From Clostridiaceae bacterium 14S0207 (GTDB lineage Bacteria > Bacillota > Clostridia > Clostridiales > Clostridiaceae): a DNA stretch of 64,000 nt. The translations under genes and the position numbers were made by a program. Location of the stretch: contig CP026600.1 in NCBI GenBank assembly GCA_003288255.1, positions 1,116,001 through 1,180,000 on the forward strand. Direction: 5' to 3'. The stretch's first letter is position 1; each line of letters starts with the position of its first letter. The notes below the pieces were generated by a model. The model was not told the origin of the DNA, searched no databases, and saw only the letters and a list, made by a program, of their open reading frames with translations. Shown in pieces: positions 63,635 to 64,000 of the stretch.

Positions 63635-64000
63635 ATGAAAAAATCACATTTACAAAAGAGTTTAATTATGTTTTTTACTTTAATATGTATTTTTTCTTAT
63701 AACGTAAAAGATGTTTTAGCTTTAAATAAAGCACCTTACATAAATGCTAGGAGTGCTATTGCAATAGATAGAGATACTGGTGTTGTGTTATATGAAAGAA
63801 ATGCTTATGAAGTTATACCAATGGCTAGTACAACTAAAATAATGACTTCCATAGTAGCCTTAAAACATGGAAGCTTAGATGAAAAGTTTACTATATCTAA
63901 GAGAGCGGCTACTGTGAGAGGATCTAGAGTAAAATATAGAAGTGGAGAAGAAATTACTCTTAGAGAATTATTATATGGTTTAATGTTTAAGTCAGGAAAT
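63635..64000 (+). CDS. D-alanyl-D-alanine carboxypeptidase (S11), N-terminal part
   Basis: The first 122 codons; the gene runs off the window. A signal peptide (LIMFFTLICIFSYNVKDVLA) precedes a class S11 domain with the catalytic Ser-x-x-Lys in MASTTKIMTS, and the second motif SGN at the last three residues. It is a paralogue of dacF at 59802. It is divergent from the DUF2953 gene with a gap of about 90 nt. AAAGGATG is the ribosome binding site. Confidence 0.92.
   Translation, partial: MKKSHLQKSLIMFFTLICIFSYNVKDVLALNKAPYINARSAIAIDRDTGVVLYERNAYEVIPMASTTKIMTSIVALKHGSLDEKFTISKRAATVRGSRVKYRSGEEITLRELLYGLMFKSGN

Overview
The window is a contiguous, very AT-rich (roughly 70% A+T by eye) chromosomal segment from an anaerobic, endospore-forming low-GC Gram-positive, most probably Clostridium sensu stricto. 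Supporting signs are the spoIIIA operon, spoIVB, spo0A with a 0A box, spoIIM, spoVD/spoVE-type genes, a yteA-like and a ytfJ gene, strong GGAGG ribosome binding sites, frequent GTG/TTG starts and near-exclusive use of A/T-ending codons. Nothing looks like a phage, insertion sequence, CRISPR array, tRNA or rRNA. The window is core chromosome.

Layout. 1-2404: 3' part of a Lon-family protease gene and the convergent ychF. 2751-12022: division/cell-wall (dcw) cluster mraZ-rsmH-ftsL-spoVD-(terminator)-murE-murF-mraY-spoVE, ended by a perfect 40-bp palindrome. 12201-17893: second half with ftsQ, a DUF881-sbp-DUF881 trio, yggS, sepF, yggT, ylmH and divIVA. murD, murG, murC, ftsA and ftsZ are absent. 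18065-21750: mtnN, aroF, yteA-like, lspA and rluD. 21758-23955: pyrR-uraA behind a textbook PyrR attenuator. 24021-26697: divergent rqcH and dapF. 26917-31231: a compact type IV pilus or competence-like operon (ATPase, membrane platform, four pilin-like proteins). 31458-38036: efp, spoIIIAA-AH and an Asp23 gene. 38213-41854: nusB, folD, xseA, xseB and ispA.

41897-43075 is the most interesting locus. A 550-nt, comparatively GC-rich, highly structured non-coding stretch sits between ispA and dxs, followed by a small membrane protein gene. Position, long-range end pairing and the partner gene identify it as an OLE (Ornate, Large, Extremophilic) RNA with its protein OapA. Here it has its own near-consensus promoter, and OapA carries a stretch resembling the DUF21 membrane domain of CNNM/CorC-type magnesium transporters. 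OLE and OapA are known families; the DUF21 resemblance and the local promoter are my own reading.

42503-51311 continues oapA-dxs-tlyA-nadK-argR-recN-spoIVB-spo0A, a conserved clostridial order. 51608-55556 is the least conserved part: a secreted-protein gene broken by a one-base shift in a G run, a DUF4300-like lipoprotein, an MFS exporter, a 540-bp intergenic gap with a 15-bp hairpin, and an orphan 102-aa protein. 55592-60995: NUDIX hydrolase, spoIIM (its ribosome binding site can be sequestered in a hairpin), a tiny membrane protein, deoB, pyrimidine-nucleoside phosphorylase and dacF. 61158-64000: scpA-scpB, convergent ytfJ and DUF2953, and the 5' end of a second D-Ala-D-Ala carboxypeptidase.

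Together the genes cover peptidoglycan precursor synthesis and septation, mother-cell/forespore signalling in sporulation, pyrimidine salvage, isoprenoid precursor supply (dxs, ispA) and chromosome segregation. All functional calls come from reading motifs and gene order; no database search was run.
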